Assembly (NCBI GenBank): GCA_013180625.2
Contig: SNVD02009787.1
Location: 124,001-188,000 of the forward strand
Direction: 5' to 3'
Source of the DNA: Boswellia sacra
Taxonomy: Eukaryota; Streptophyta; Magnoliopsida; Sapindales; Burseraceae
DNA length: 64,000 nt
Shown here: in pieces, positions 22,641 to 34,356 of the stretch
Layout of the letters: each line of letters opens with the position of its first letter
How positions within the stretch are numbered: position 1 is the first letter of the stretch
The notes under the pieces: generated by a model
The model's input: the letters and a program-made list of their open reading frames with translations, nothing else
Told to the model about the DNA's origin: nothing
Databases searched by the model: none
Program-made: the position numbers and the translations under genes

Positions 22641-23655
22641 CTTGATAGATTCAGGCTCATCTTGGTTGATTGGGCTCTTACCCTTATCTCTACATTAACT
22701 AGTCTCACCATCACAACCATCACTTTCAGCCGATGGAGGGTGGTTCATGCGATTAGGCCCATTTCGTAAAACTTCGAGAAGTTAGGCACTTGTTGTTGGA
22801 GTGTAGCCATATCCGCTCTCAACTGGGCCATCTCCTGATTGTTGTTGTTAGGTGCAGCCATTTCAATGACTGGTTCTTCTTGTATTGTAAAACTACCACC
22901 TCGTCTAACGCAAGCTATAATGGCTATAAGGTGTTATTGCTATGCATGCATGCATATATGCATGATAAGAGGCATGCTTATACAAGGTATAGACACGCTT
23001 TCAGCCTTTCAACCTTATCTCTCCCACACATGCAAAGTCAAGTCTCTATTCTTAAGATTTTTTACCTCGTTCCCAAGACATCACCATGGGATGTGAGAAT
23101 GTGAGATTCTCTCACCTAATTCTAACAAACAAGTTGATGTTGGATTGTCCATGATTATCATCACATGGCTTCTAAACATTATGATAACCTCAACTTGTGG
23201 CACATGTCCCCATATTATTCTTATGGGTGACATGACATGTGGCATTAGTTCATGGTTTTATTAGGTTTAAGTCGATGTTATTCTAATCATGAAAGAATTT
23301 ACATCCATAAAAATGCATTTCAACGTGGGTTTTAGATATTCATCCTATTGAAAATTGCTAGAGTTGTCTATATGGGTTAAGTCTCAAGGGTTCAATGGTC
23401 TGGTCTCCTACGAGCGAGAGATGCCCCCTTGGATCAATCTATTTTTATACCAAATTAATGGTACGTGCTCAAAGGTGGTGACACCAACATGAGTCGTCTA
23501 AGAGTCTAATGGAGCCAAAGACTTCTTATGCCAATGCACACAACTGGTTTAGGTAGTTCGTGCTCATTATGTGTAAAAGTGTCGTGAGGCAAGGACTTAT
23601 TATGTCATAATGAGGTATAAGAATTTGGTACACCTATTGGAATCAACTTCTCTTA
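22641..23655 (-). other. Tat 5' leader
   Basis: This is noncoding sequence between the PBS and gag of the Tat element. I see no convincing frame; short plus-strand frames at 22790-23104 have no recognisable content. A TGCATGCATGCATATATGCATG run lies at 22943-22964. Confidence 0.5.
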
Positions 23656-23673
23656 TCCCTAGTGGAGTTGCTA
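23656..23673 (-). promoter_or_regulatory. Tat primer binding site
   Basis: On the minus strand, right after the LTR end, TAGCAACTCCACTAGGGA resembles the GGCGACTCC(A/G)CTGGGGA tract found after Tat-lineage LTRs, with decay. It fixes the LTR at 23675 as the 5' LTR of the gag-bearing element on its left. Confidence 0.65.
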
Positions 23674-23674
23674 C

Positions 23675-25680
23675 TGTGAATCATGCTTTCATCTCGCTAG
23701 AAGGCTTATGAACATGACATTATGTCAAAGCCTCTTTTGAGATTTAAAAAAACACAAACGATGCATGGGTATGCCTAGAGAATGGAGTTGCCACCTAATT
23801 ATTCAATTAGGAATGAATGGCATAATCCAATCCCTCACTTCAGGACTTAAACTACCCTCATCCTTTTAGAGTTAGGTTCGGGAAGTTAGGTACGAGTCAT
23901 TCGACTCGCCCGGATCAAAATCCGACCTCCATTGGGGTATACCAAATAAAAATAGCTCATGCTATTAAATAGTCCACTTAGTATTGTTCATTTTATCATC
24001 TTTAAGGCACGTGACATGATTATTCAACAAAATAATAGTTATATATCTATCCATAAAAAGGGGGAGCAGAATGGATTATATTTCCTTTAAAACATAAGGA
24101 TAAGGGAAGAGGATTACATCAATTGCTTTTCAAAAATGAAATAAAATATTCCATACATTCATATGAATCATACATCTCATAATCAATAAGAAACCCAGCA
24201 GATGTTGAATTCCTCACCACTATACGTGAGTCTATTCAAAGTCTATAGAATCTCTTCAAGTATATTCATACATAAAATCAATTATTCTAGTGATGGCCCC
24301 TCACCATCAATATGAGTCCACCATCACTTTATGGCATCATAAAATAACACTTCATATTCTAGGTATATTCATACATTCACAAATTAATCAAATAAAATTC
24401 AAACAAAGGCATAATCTAGAATCATGTCATTCTAGACTAGATTTTATAATTATATCATGGTAATTGTACATATTACTATTCTAGCATAATTCATATCAAT
24501 TCGTAAGGAATCATGAGATTTCTGGCTCAAGCATGGTTATCATGGCATATTCTTGCCTAATTCAAATAATCATGGCAAAACATGGCTACTCTAGCCCAAT
24601 TTGGCATTCATAGGGCAATATGATAATTCTTATCTATTCTACGCTATTTCCTAGCATTCATCGAAACAATTATAAATTCTCCTATCTTGACTCTAATCGT
24701 ATGCTCCTAAGAATGATTCTAAGCATTTGCAAAAAACATAATAATAATAAATAAGTAAATTTCTAAGCAAGTTTCTAATAAAGAAGGGACAGCGGACTTA
24801 CCTCGACACACTTATCCTTCTTACAAAACAAATGAGGGTTAGAACAATTCATAACAACCTTAGCATGCTTTTAAAATCAAATTAAATCCTAGACATGCTT
24901 ATTATAAGCATAAATAAACCTAATCATGTTTAATTCTAAGCAAGAAAGTTAAATAAGAAGGAGGAGCGGGAAGAGAATGTGCTTTCAAGATGTACCTTTT
25001 CTAGGTTTCGAGAAATAGAACACCTAAAAAATTTGAATTGGAGAAGACTTCTCAAATTCTCGAGCCTGACTACAAAAGCAAGAAGAGAGAATTGTTCAAT
25101 ATTCCGTGTGTCTTGCAAAGTGAGAAAGGGGTTGTTCATATAGAAGGGAGGTGAAGCTAAAAAAGGAAGAAAGAAATAAAAAAGGCAGGCTCTTGTTGAA
25201 ATTTTTTTAAAATACATTACCAATAGTCCATTGGCTGTTGGCAAACTGTTGACCATCTATGAGAAGGCTGGAAGATTAATGGCTGATAGTCAAGCGACTA
25301 TATCATAGCCAGCTGGCTATTGGTCAACAGTGGGGTAGCTGTTTACTTTAGCTCTCATTGTTTTGTCATTGCATAATACAATCCCTTCTGACCTTTGCCT
25401 TTTCAATCACACACAACCTTTTCAGTTCAACTCCAATTTGTGATACATAAATTTATACAAAAACTAAACATCCGTAGCTTCGCAACAGTATGTGACTCAT
25501 CAATAGATTCCTTCTAGACAAATTTCTATGATTTTTTGAAGTCACATGTCAGTTTTCATGACCTTTCAATTAATTCCTTCTCACCTTTCTTCTATTGGCT
25601 TCAAAGGGCATTTCAGTAATTTTCTTCACTTGACATCCATCATCATTTCATCATTAATCTTTAAAAATCTAGTGTCTATA
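23675..25680 (-). mobile_element. Tat LTR shared by two minus-strand elements
   Basis: This is a 2006-bp LTR. In element sense it starts TATAGACACTAGATTTTT (a TG start decayed to TA) and ends GCATGATTCACA. The CAGTC/GACTG dyad block is at about 25210-25340. It is followed on the minus strand by a PBS (23656-23673), so it is a 5' LTR. It is preceded by AGTAGGGAGCAAGC, the same PPT-like end found before the LTR at 45685, so it is also a 3' LTR of the next element (25681 onward). Confidence 0.8.
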
Positions 25681-26560
25681 GCTTGCTCCCTACTTTGAAG
25701 AGTTTTGGGAGACATAAAGGTTGATAAAGTGCTCTTGTTTCATCTTTCCTTTTTCCATCTCGACATCTTCATCTTCATTCTATCAACCTTCTCATCATCT
25801 CTTTCTCTTCTATTTCCTTCATAATGGTATGCCTATTTGAGGGCTAATGTGCCGTTCTAAGGCCAAGATGCGTCTTCCAAGGGCCAATATGCCCTTTTGG
25901 GTGCTAAGGCACCTATTTAATGCTTATGTGCCTGCTTAAGGGCTTATATGCCTATTTAAGGGTTGATGTGCCTGTTTAAGGGCTAATGTGCCCATTTGAG
26001 GGCCAATCTACTTTCTCAAGGGCTACCAAGCATCCTTATGATGCTTGTGACAAAGCACTCTTCATTACACCTACTTCTTAGGGTTTTTAACACTGTTCAG
26101 TATGCCTACTTCATAGGGTTTGGTAACACTCTTCAGTGTGCCTATTCTAAGGGCTTCAAGCACTCATAATTACACCTACTTCTTAGGGTTTTGAACACTT
26201 TTCATTGCAACCCTTCCTAGGGTTTGTGCCTACTCTAAGGGCTTAAAACACTTTTAAATGTACCTACTTCTTAAAGTTTTCAACACTCTTTAGTACACCT
26301 CTTCTTAGGGCTTGTGCCTATTTTAAGGCTTTGAAACACTCTTAAGCGCACCTATTTCTTAGAGTTTCCTTCTAATGCATGCCCATTGAGAAAATATCTT
26401 TCATGCACTCTTCAGGGTCTTTAGAACTTTTCATCCTTTGTGCCTTCAGCTAAGTATTCTTTACTCTTTCTTTAATATCTTTAGACTTTTCATTCGTTGG
26501 GTTTCATTCTAGATATTCTTCATGCTTCTTTTATCTTCATCAGAATCTATATTCGTTGGG
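25681..26560 (-). repeat. Tat 3' UTR with two minisatellites
   Basis: No coding is seen. From about 25835 to 26035 there are about eight to nine units of roughly 20 bases on the theme GGGCTAATGTGCCTATTTAA. From about 26060 to 26380 there are longer units built from TACTTCTTAGGGTTT and CACTCTTCAGTGTGCC. From 26395 to 26560 TTCATTCGTTGGGTTTC-like units repeat. The same arrays occur in reverse at 44800-45545. The Athila derivative inserted in the last array. Confidence 0.75.
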
Positions 26561-28087
26561 TGATGAACACTTAAATATGCATGTTTAATAAGAGTTTAGT
26601 TCATCATATTGCATTAATAGTGTCATTAAATTCCTCAACTTAACCATATTTGTAGCATTTGTATCTTTGGAATTAATTCCTCTTAATTTTGGTTTTGTTA
26701 CAGGTTCGGTAAAATGGGCATAACTTTCTATTTATAGATCAGAATGGTGCAAATCTTAATGTGTTGGAAAGCTGATTCAATTTTCTACAAGATTGCATTT
26801 CACAAGCATCATCAAATTCGGGCTCTTAGTGGACCACAATTGGGCTTGAAATGAACCCATCTACAGTCTCGGCCCAGTCTGACCAGGCCTCAGTATTTGG
26901 ACCGTATCTCTCAAAATACGTATCCAAATTGTGCAAATCAGTATGTTCTAGAAAGCTGAGAGAACTATCTACAACGTTGATGAAGACATGTGATTAAAAT
27001 TCACAATATTTCGATGTCAAAATTGATGGTCAAAGTCGGTGCCTAATGATCCTAATTGTCAAAGATATTTACAACTAATATTTGACAATTATGCCCTTGT
27101 AATTTGACAAGTTTGCCCCTGGATGTATCTATAAATAGAGGTGCCTTGTGACCCATTAGGGCATCTTGGCCTTTGCTGGAACATTTTGGCTTTGGCTAGG
27201 ATCTTGTATTGTGTTTTGTGTGTTTATGTTATTAATGAATTTTTTTTTTCTTGTATTTTATTTTCTTTCTATTATAATGTTCTTCTAATTTCTGTCTTGC
27301 TAAGGTTAAAGGGTGAAACCCTTGATATGAGAGTAAGGATTCTATAACCCTTAATATGTGCTTAATAATCTTAATCTTACAATGTTTGTTCAATATGATT
27401 TATATTTAATTTCTTAATCAATCTTGACACCACTCGTAAAGTGGAGGTCTTGATCCATTGTCGACAATCCTTGGCACATCAAATGCTTGGATCCTTTCTA
27501 GATAATGTATGGTTCTTCCTTACCGACACGAATCTAGTTAGGAACCTTGATTTGTTGTAGATATATGATGATTGGCACATTGGATGCTTGAACCCATTTA
27601 CAAGAAGTGGTATAAATGTTGGTAATGAAACAAATATAATTCATATAACTAAAATGGGCTAATTATCCTTATTTGAAATATCAAGGGCGGATCCCCTAAC
27701 CTTAGCCTTCATTGTTATTGTGTTAATTCCTCTTGTATTTTAATTATTCTATTGTTTATGAACTTTTTATTTTATTTACTATGGTAGGTTCTACCACCTT
27801 ATGAAATTGTTCTTTAATTTACTATGGTTGGTTATACCACCTATTTCCATGGATGGTTTTACCTCCTCTTGCTTTTTGTTTTATATTTAAATGGTCGGTA
27901 ATACCACCTACATCTTACATATTTATTGATATTATCTTGTCATTTCTTTGAATTATTCATATCATATTTGCTTATATTATAATTTGTAACGCTAAAATTC
28001 CCTTCCTCGTGGATCGACCTCGGTCTCACCGGGATTATTACTTCGACACTCCTATACTTGGGAGACAATCCTTTTTCGGATGTGTCA
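26561..28087 (+). mobile_element. 5' LTR of the gag-only Athila derivative
   Basis: It starts TGATGAACAC and ends GGATGTGTCA. A TATA box TATAAATAG lies at 27130-27138. Four palindromic motifs of the type ATGGTAGGTTCTACCACCT lie at 27781-27909. Confidence 0.95.
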
Positions 28088-28093
28088 AGTTTT

Positions 28094-28111
28094 TGGCGCC
28101 GTTGCCGGGGA
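28094..28111 (+). promoter_or_regulatory. Primer binding site
   Basis: TGGCGCCGTTGCCGGGGA starts 7 bases after the LTR, an intact Athila-type PBS. Confidence 0.93.
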
Positions 28112-28324
28112 AGGTAAAATTTGGCGTACAAAATTATAAGTATTTTCTTTTCCCATTTCTATTTTTATTTTTCTTGCATACGTTCATTTCTTCTCTCCCC
28201 ATTTCTATTTTTTATTTTTTCTTGCATGTGCTCATCTCTTCTTTCTCTTTGCATTAGTTGGTAGAATTGTTTGTAGCCACTCATCTTCTTTGGAAAACAT
28301 TCTCATACCCAACCAAGGACATTA

Positions 28325-30286
28325 ATGGATTACATAAGAACTCATGCACAATCATGCATAGTCTTCCCTTATGATGCAAAATATTTCAACCATGAATCGG
28401 ATTTCATTCAATTCTTACCCCACTTTCATGGGCTAGATGTTGAAAACCTATTTTTGCATTTGAGAGAATTTAAAGATTTTTGCAATATCTATTGTGACCT
28501 AAATTGTAGCATAAACATCTTTAGATTAAAGCTTTTTCCTTTCTCTTTAAAAGATAAAGCTAAAACATGGCTACAAAATCTTAGGTCAGGATCCATTAGT
28601 TCATGGGATGAAATGCAACAACAATTTTTGAAAAAATTCTTTCCTCCCTATAGAACAAATTCTCTCAAAGGGCAAATCATCAATTTCACTCAAAAACAAG
28701 GAGAGACCTTTTACCAATGTTGGGATAGGTATAAAGCATTGCTTAATACTTGTCCTCACCATGGTTTGCAAACATGGAGACTAGTTTTAATTTTCTATGA
28801 AGGTCTTACACATCAAGCGAGGCAAATGGTAGAATTAATGTGTAATGGACAATTTGAAATAAAGACCCTGATGAAGCCATGGATTTCCTAGACTTACTAG
28901 CGAAAAATGCCCAAAATTGGAACAATGTTGGCACCTATGAGGTACCAAGAACGTCTAATAGAGGCATATATAACTTTAGGGAGAATCATGATCTACATGT
29001 TAAATTTACGTCCCTAGCTAGGAAACTTAGAAATGTGGTCTATGCAAGAAATTGTCTGTCAAACTTGTAATTCTAATGATCATCCTACGGATGATTGCCC
29101 AATTGTGCCTACCTTTAGGAAAAGTCTCCATGACCAAATCAATGTTTTAAACACTTTCCAAAGGTCAAATCCTAATCCTTACTCACAAAAGTTTGGATGG
29201 AAAAATCACTTGAATTTTGATTGGAGGCATGATAATCATGCACAATCTTACCGACCTCCCTTTCAATCATGTCAAAATTTTCAAAAAGCTTATGATCATG
29301 CATCTTATAAGGATCTTGAAGAAACATGGAATTCATTCATAGCAAAGCAAGAGGCTTTTAATAGTCAAGTTGCTCAAACCATGGCAAACTTGAATGATGC
29401 TCTTGAAAAACTTGCATTTGCATTTAGTACTCATGAGAAAGGTGTTTTTCCATCTCAACTCGAGCCAAACCTCATCAATCCACATGTGAGTAATCCAAGT
29501 AGCCAACATCTAGATGAAGATTCGGTAAGTTCTCTTCATGATGGTAAGGTTGATCAAAAGCATATTCCTAATCCTTATGAGAAAGATGACGAATCAATCC
29601 TAAAGGGTAAGGAAGAGGTTAATCAACTTACACTTAACAAAGAAAACACCGAATCCTCACTTATGCATCATGCAAAGGAATTTAACCAAAATTTTGATAT
29701 TAATGAATTTTTCGAGCATGATGAAAATGAGGAAGCTAATAGGACAAAAACTAACGTGGAAGACTATATCCAAAATGGGAATTTTTCAACTCCTTTGGAA
29801 ATCGGGTTAACTAGTTCTTTTGAACCAAGTATGCAGCTAGTGCCCATTGCTTCTAAAGAATTTTCATTGCTTGATTTTGTACAGGTGAAGGAGATTAAGA
29901 GTTGGGTGCCATGCTTTGAAAAAAGGCAAGAAGAAACATCCACACTCAAGAATGCATGCCTCAAGGACAAACAAACTCAATCAGTGGTAATCTCTTCCAT
30001 TCTCACAAATAAAGGAAAAAGAGAGGTACCACCTCAATGGCATATTTTTGACCGTGGTAAATTACTTTCGAAAAGATTCTTCTTTTGGCCTTTTTTCACG
30101 ATTAATCAAATTTTATCTGTTTGTGACATATTTTCATTTTTATTCTTGATTTTTGCTATCATTTCTAGTTTGTTCTTATTTTATTTTATGTGCTTTTATT
30201 TTATTTGTGTGTTTGCATTTTGTTTTCTGGTCAAGTGGCGGATATGGTACTCCGTGACTTTTAAAGTTGGTTTTTCAGTTCCCTGA
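28325..30286 (+). pseudogene. Athila gag of the non-autonomous element, two frameshifts
   Basis: Three overlapping frames make one gag. 28325-28891 is the capsid-type part (FHGLDVENLFLHLR, KTWLQNLRSGSISSW). 28879-29070 continues it (MDFLDLLAKNAQNW). 29033-30286 carries the CCHC knuckle CQTCNSNDHPTDDC and the acidic linker. Single-base shifts near 28870 and near 29030 separate them. In the complete element the next block is protease; here the frame passes directly into linker sequence equivalent to 13990-13640 and then into a very hydrophobic tail (from about residue 350). Protease and everything from RT on have therefore been deleted. Confidence 0.88.
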
Positions 30287-31851
30287 AAACTGTTGCTCAC
30301 CTTGCATCCATTTTCTTTTCTTCTCTCTCATTTTCTTCATAGTCTTGGGAATCTGACTCAAAACGACCCTGTTTGCCAGTTTAGAAGAAAACTGGATGGG
30401 AAGCATATCCCCAACTCATAGAAGGTGTTTAAGCCATTTCTGGACGTAAAACCAGAGGTAGATGTGAGCCACAGTCACAACTACCTATACACATGCATGT
30501 GTGTCATCAATTTTAAATTTCTTGTCGTTTATTTTATTTTTAGCATTTTATTTTATGAGTCTTTCAGGTCATCTCTCTTGAATAACAAAAGCTTCAGGTA
30601 ATGTCTCCTATGCTTTATCTCTCTATATTTAAACATTGAGGACAATGTTTCATTTGGTTGGGGGGGAAGGATAGTAGACATAAGTCTGTTTTGAATTTTC
30701 TTTTTCTTGAAAAAAAAAAGCGAGTTAGTAATTAGATTCAGAGCGCGGCGTAAGGAGTTCAAATCCTCTTGAGACACATTCTGGGTCAGGAATGGCAGAG
30801 TAAGGAGGGCCAGTTTGAACTCTTGAAACCCATTCTAACCAATTTGTCATTTTATTTTGATCTTATGAACTCATTTTAGCTAACTTGATATTATTTAGAC
30901 TTGATTTTTGAATTTTATAACAAGGAAGTCTTATTCATTTCACTTTGAATTATTCAAATCTATGAACTCTCACAACCTTATCATTTAAAAAAAAAAAAAT
31001 TGTGTGCTTATGTACTCATTAAGCAAGTATTCATGAGCCTTTCTTCACACACACACACATACCTTGATGCATGATTGTGGGTGGCAAAATGAAATGTTGT
31101 AATATTTGAGTTCTTTTGTTTTGTTTAGGATAACAACACAAAGGAAGGGGAAAGTTAAAAAAAAAGCAAAAAAAAAGAAAAAAAAAGAAAAAAAAGAAAA
31201 AAATAGCAATTGTGGATAAAGTTTGGTCTCGTAGCCTCCTTAATTCGAGTAATTAAGCCCGAGGGGTGCCTTAACACCTAATACCCTAAGACCAACTGGT
31301 TTGGGAGCTATTGGCCCAATGTTCGTTACATGGATTAATGAGAAAGCTTAATGGGATTGAACATTGCACTATCCATAAGTTTCTAAGCAAAAATAAAGCA
31401 TCGGCAACCCGAGTCGTTAAGCTCGAAGGGGTGTCTTAACACCTAATGCACTAAGGCCAACTGGTCTGGGAGCCATTAGCCTAAGGCTCGCTACATGGGT
31501 TAAAGATGCATTCTTTCAAAAAAAAAACACGTATATATATAAAATAAATGAATGTCCCCTATCTAAAGTTGTTAGCCTTAACAAATATTAGAACCGATAT
31601 GGCTTCTTTCTAATAAGCCCCATAGTCATGTGTTGACTGAGCACAAAAAGGAGGTTTTTTGATATCTTGACTGAAGGGTACATGAGTCATAAAAAATAAT
31701 AATAATAATAATAATTGGTTGAGAGTTTGTTTATTTGGATAAAATCAAGGAGAGTGCAATAATGACCACCTTGGATGTAAAATTCTATAAATCACTTCTA
31801 AATAATAACGCTTTAATTGCTAGGGACTAGCAATAAGCTAGTTGGGGGGTG
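30287..31851 (+). other. 3' UTR and PPT of the gag-only element
   Basis: No coding is seen. It matches the 3' UTR of the complete Athila in reverse. It includes poly-A tracts (31158-31204) and two copies of a spacer with CACCTAATACCCTAAGACCA and CACCTAATGCACTAAGGCCA (about 31280 and 31440). It ends with the purine tract GTTGGGGGGTG at 31841-31851. There is no LOG sequence in this element. Confidence 0.8.
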
Positions 31852-33379
31852 TGATGAACACTTAAATATGCATGTTTAATAAGAGTTTAGTTCATCATAT
31901 TGCATTAATAGTGTCATTAAATTCCTCAACTTAAGCATATTTGTAGCATTTGTATCTTTGGAATTAATTCCTCTTAATTTTGGTTTTGTTACAGGTTCGG
32001 TAAAATGGGCATAACTTTCTATTTATAGATCAGAATGGTGCAAATCTTAATGTTTTGGAAAGCTGATTCAATTGTCTACAAGATTTCATTTCACAAGCAT
32101 CATCAAATTCGGGCTCTTAGTGGACCAAAATTGGGCTTGAAATGAACCCATCTACAGTCTCGATCCAGTCTGACCAGGCCTCAGTATTTGGACTGTATCT
32201 CTCAAAATACGTATCCAAATTGTGCAAATCAATATGTTCTAGAAAGCTGAGAGAAATATATACAACTTTGATGAAGACATGTGATTAAAATTCACAAAAT
32301 TTTGATGTCAAAATTGATGGTCAAAGTCGGTGCCTAATGATCCCAATTGTCAAAGATATTTACAACTAATATTTGACAATTATGCCCTTTTAATTTGACA
32401 AGTTTGCCCCTGGATGTATCTATAAATAGAGGTGCCTTGTGACCCATTAGGGCATCTTGGCCTTGGCTGGAACATTTTGGCTTTGGCTAGGATCTTGTAT
32501 TGTGTTTTGTGTGTTTATGTTATTAATGAATTTTCTTTTTCTTGTATTTTATTTTCTTTCTATTATAATGTTCTTCTAATTTCTGTCTTGCTAAGGTTAA
32601 AGGGTGAAACCCTTGATATGAGAGTAAGGATTCTCTAACCCTTAATATGTGCTTAATAATCTTAATCTTACAATGTTTGTTCAATATGATTTATATTTAA
32701 TTTCTTAATCAATCTTGGCACCACTCGTAAAGTGGAGGTCTTGATCCATTGTCGACAATCCTTGGCACATCAAATGCTTGGATCCTTTCTAGATGATGTA
32801 TGGTTCTTCCTTACCGACACGAATCTAGTTAGGAACCTTGATTTGTTGTAGACATATGGTGATTGGCACATTGGATGCTTGAACCCATTTACAAGAAGTG
32901 GTATAAATATTGGTAATGAAACAAATATAATTCATATAACTAAAATGGGTTAATTATCCTTATTCGAAATATCAAGGGCGGATCCCCTAACCTTAGCCTT
33001 CATTGTTATTGTGTTAATTCCTCTTGTATTTTAATTATTCTATTGTTTATGAACTTTTTATTTTATTTACTATGGTAGGTTCTACCACCTTATGAAATTG
33101 TTCTTTAATTTACTATGGTTGGTTATACCACCTATTTCCATGGATGGTTTTACCTCCTCTTGCTTTTTGTTTTATATTTAAATGGTCGGTAATACCACCT
33201 ACCATCTTACATATTTATTGATATTATCTTGTCATTTCTTTGAATTATTTATATCATATTTGCTTATCTTATAATTTGTAACGCTAAAATTCCCTTCCTC
33301 GTGGATCGACCTCGGTCTCACCGGGATTATTACTTCGACACTCCTATACTTGGGAGACAATCCTTTTTCGGATGTGTCA
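31852..33379 (+). mobile_element. 3' LTR of the gag-only Athila derivative
   Basis: This 1528-bp LTR has the same ends as the 5' LTR and a TATA box at 32421-32429. It is immediately followed by the target duplication TTGGG. Confidence 0.95.
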
Positions 33380-33384
33380 TTGGG

Positions 33385-34356
33385 TTTCTGTCCTCCATCT
33401 TAGAATTCTTAGTTTCTTGATCACTTCTCGTCCACTTGGAAAAATTCTCCATTCGATCTCTTTAGATTTGACATTCTTCTTTCTCAACCTCTTTTGTGTT
33501 TGTCATGCTCTTCACTAGGGAATTCTCATCATTTTGTTGGTTCACTGATTCACTCGGGATTTCTTGATTGTCCTTGTAAGCTTTTACGAAACGTTAAATA
33601 TCTCAATGGTTTCAAATTAATTCAAATTTTTATCTCATATGGTGTGTTCTTCGATAACCTTATCTTTTAGTCTTTAGAGAAATTCTTTTCATATGTGGAT
33701 CAATTGAAGATTACATTCAATCGATGCTTCTCTTTCTTCAGGCGTTGCCAAACTATTGACATGGTCAGGTGCTTACCACCGAAACATTTTAAAGTTTCCT
33801 TCAACATCTTAAGGTTGAAGTAAAGTCTTCTTCTCTTTTTCCTCTTCTCTTCTCTTGTTCTTTGCCTTTTCCTTTTTTCTCTTCTCTTTCTCTCTCTTTT
33901 CTCTCCTTTCCTTTCTTCTTTCTCTCTCTTCTTTTTTTCTTTTTTCCTTCTCTATTTTTTCTCTCTTCTTTCTTTTGTCTCTTTCCTTGTCCTTTTACAC
34001 TTTTACCCCTTATTAAAGGGGTATTCAGTCAATTGTTAAACAATTGATCGATAGTCAGTCAATAGCTACCCTGATCGATGGTTGGAGACCTAAAAATGTT
34101 CTGTTTGTATTCCCCTTGCTTTATTCACGCATGAATGCTTCATTTTCATCCTATTTGATTCCAATTTTTTCCTGTGTTCCTTTCAACTTGCTTTTTTCAA
34201 TGGCGGGTCATCCAGTTTATCTCGATAGTTGTCCATGATGTAGCTTGCCACATAATCAATTAGAAATGCATTCTTCTTCACCCTTTAGTCTTCCATTTTT
34301 TTAGGAATTTTCTAAGCATATATTCACATAAAGACTTGTTTCTTGCTTTAGGATTT
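33385..34356 (-). other. Tat 3' region, continued: polypyrimidine tract and LTR-like block
   Basis: This resumes the sequence interrupted at 26560. It contains a run of almost pure T/C on the plus strand (33829-33985), mirrored as a purine run at 44325-44375. At 34025-34080 it has CAGTCAATTGTTAAACAATTG and related dyads that recall the LTR dyad block. No gene is seen; the plus frame at 33862 is a Ser/Phe/Leu artefact of the pyrimidine tract. Confidence 0.55.

Larger units (their letters stand above)
26561..33379 (+). mobile_element. Young gag-only Athila derivative (non-autonomous)
   Basis: This is a 6819-bp element with 5' LTR 26561-28087 (1527 bp) and 3' LTR 31852-33379 (1528 bp). It is flanked by the perfect 5-bp duplication TTGGG (26556-26560 and 33380-33384). 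PBS, a single gag region and 3' UTR with PPT are present. Protease, RT, RNase H and integrase are absent. Reading the LTRs side by side I find roughly 30 differences, about 2 percent, so it is the youngest dateable insertion here. It would have to borrow enzymes from an autonomous Athila. Confidence 0.95.

Noticed and set aside
25835..26035. Regular short repeats that could suggest a CRISPR array
   Set aside because: The units are adjacent, degenerate and about 20 bases without unique spacers, and the genome is a plant; these are minisatellites in a retroelement 3' UTR.
28325..30286. Taking the hydrophobic end of the 417-codon frame as an envelope protein
   Set aside because: The frame is a fusion created by deletion of protease and pol; the hydrophobic tail lies in T-rich 3' sequence and lacks any recognisable envelope feature.
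33862..34047. Plus-strand frame of 61 codons
   Set aside because: It is produced by a polypyrimidine tract (only Ser, Phe, Leu, Pro).
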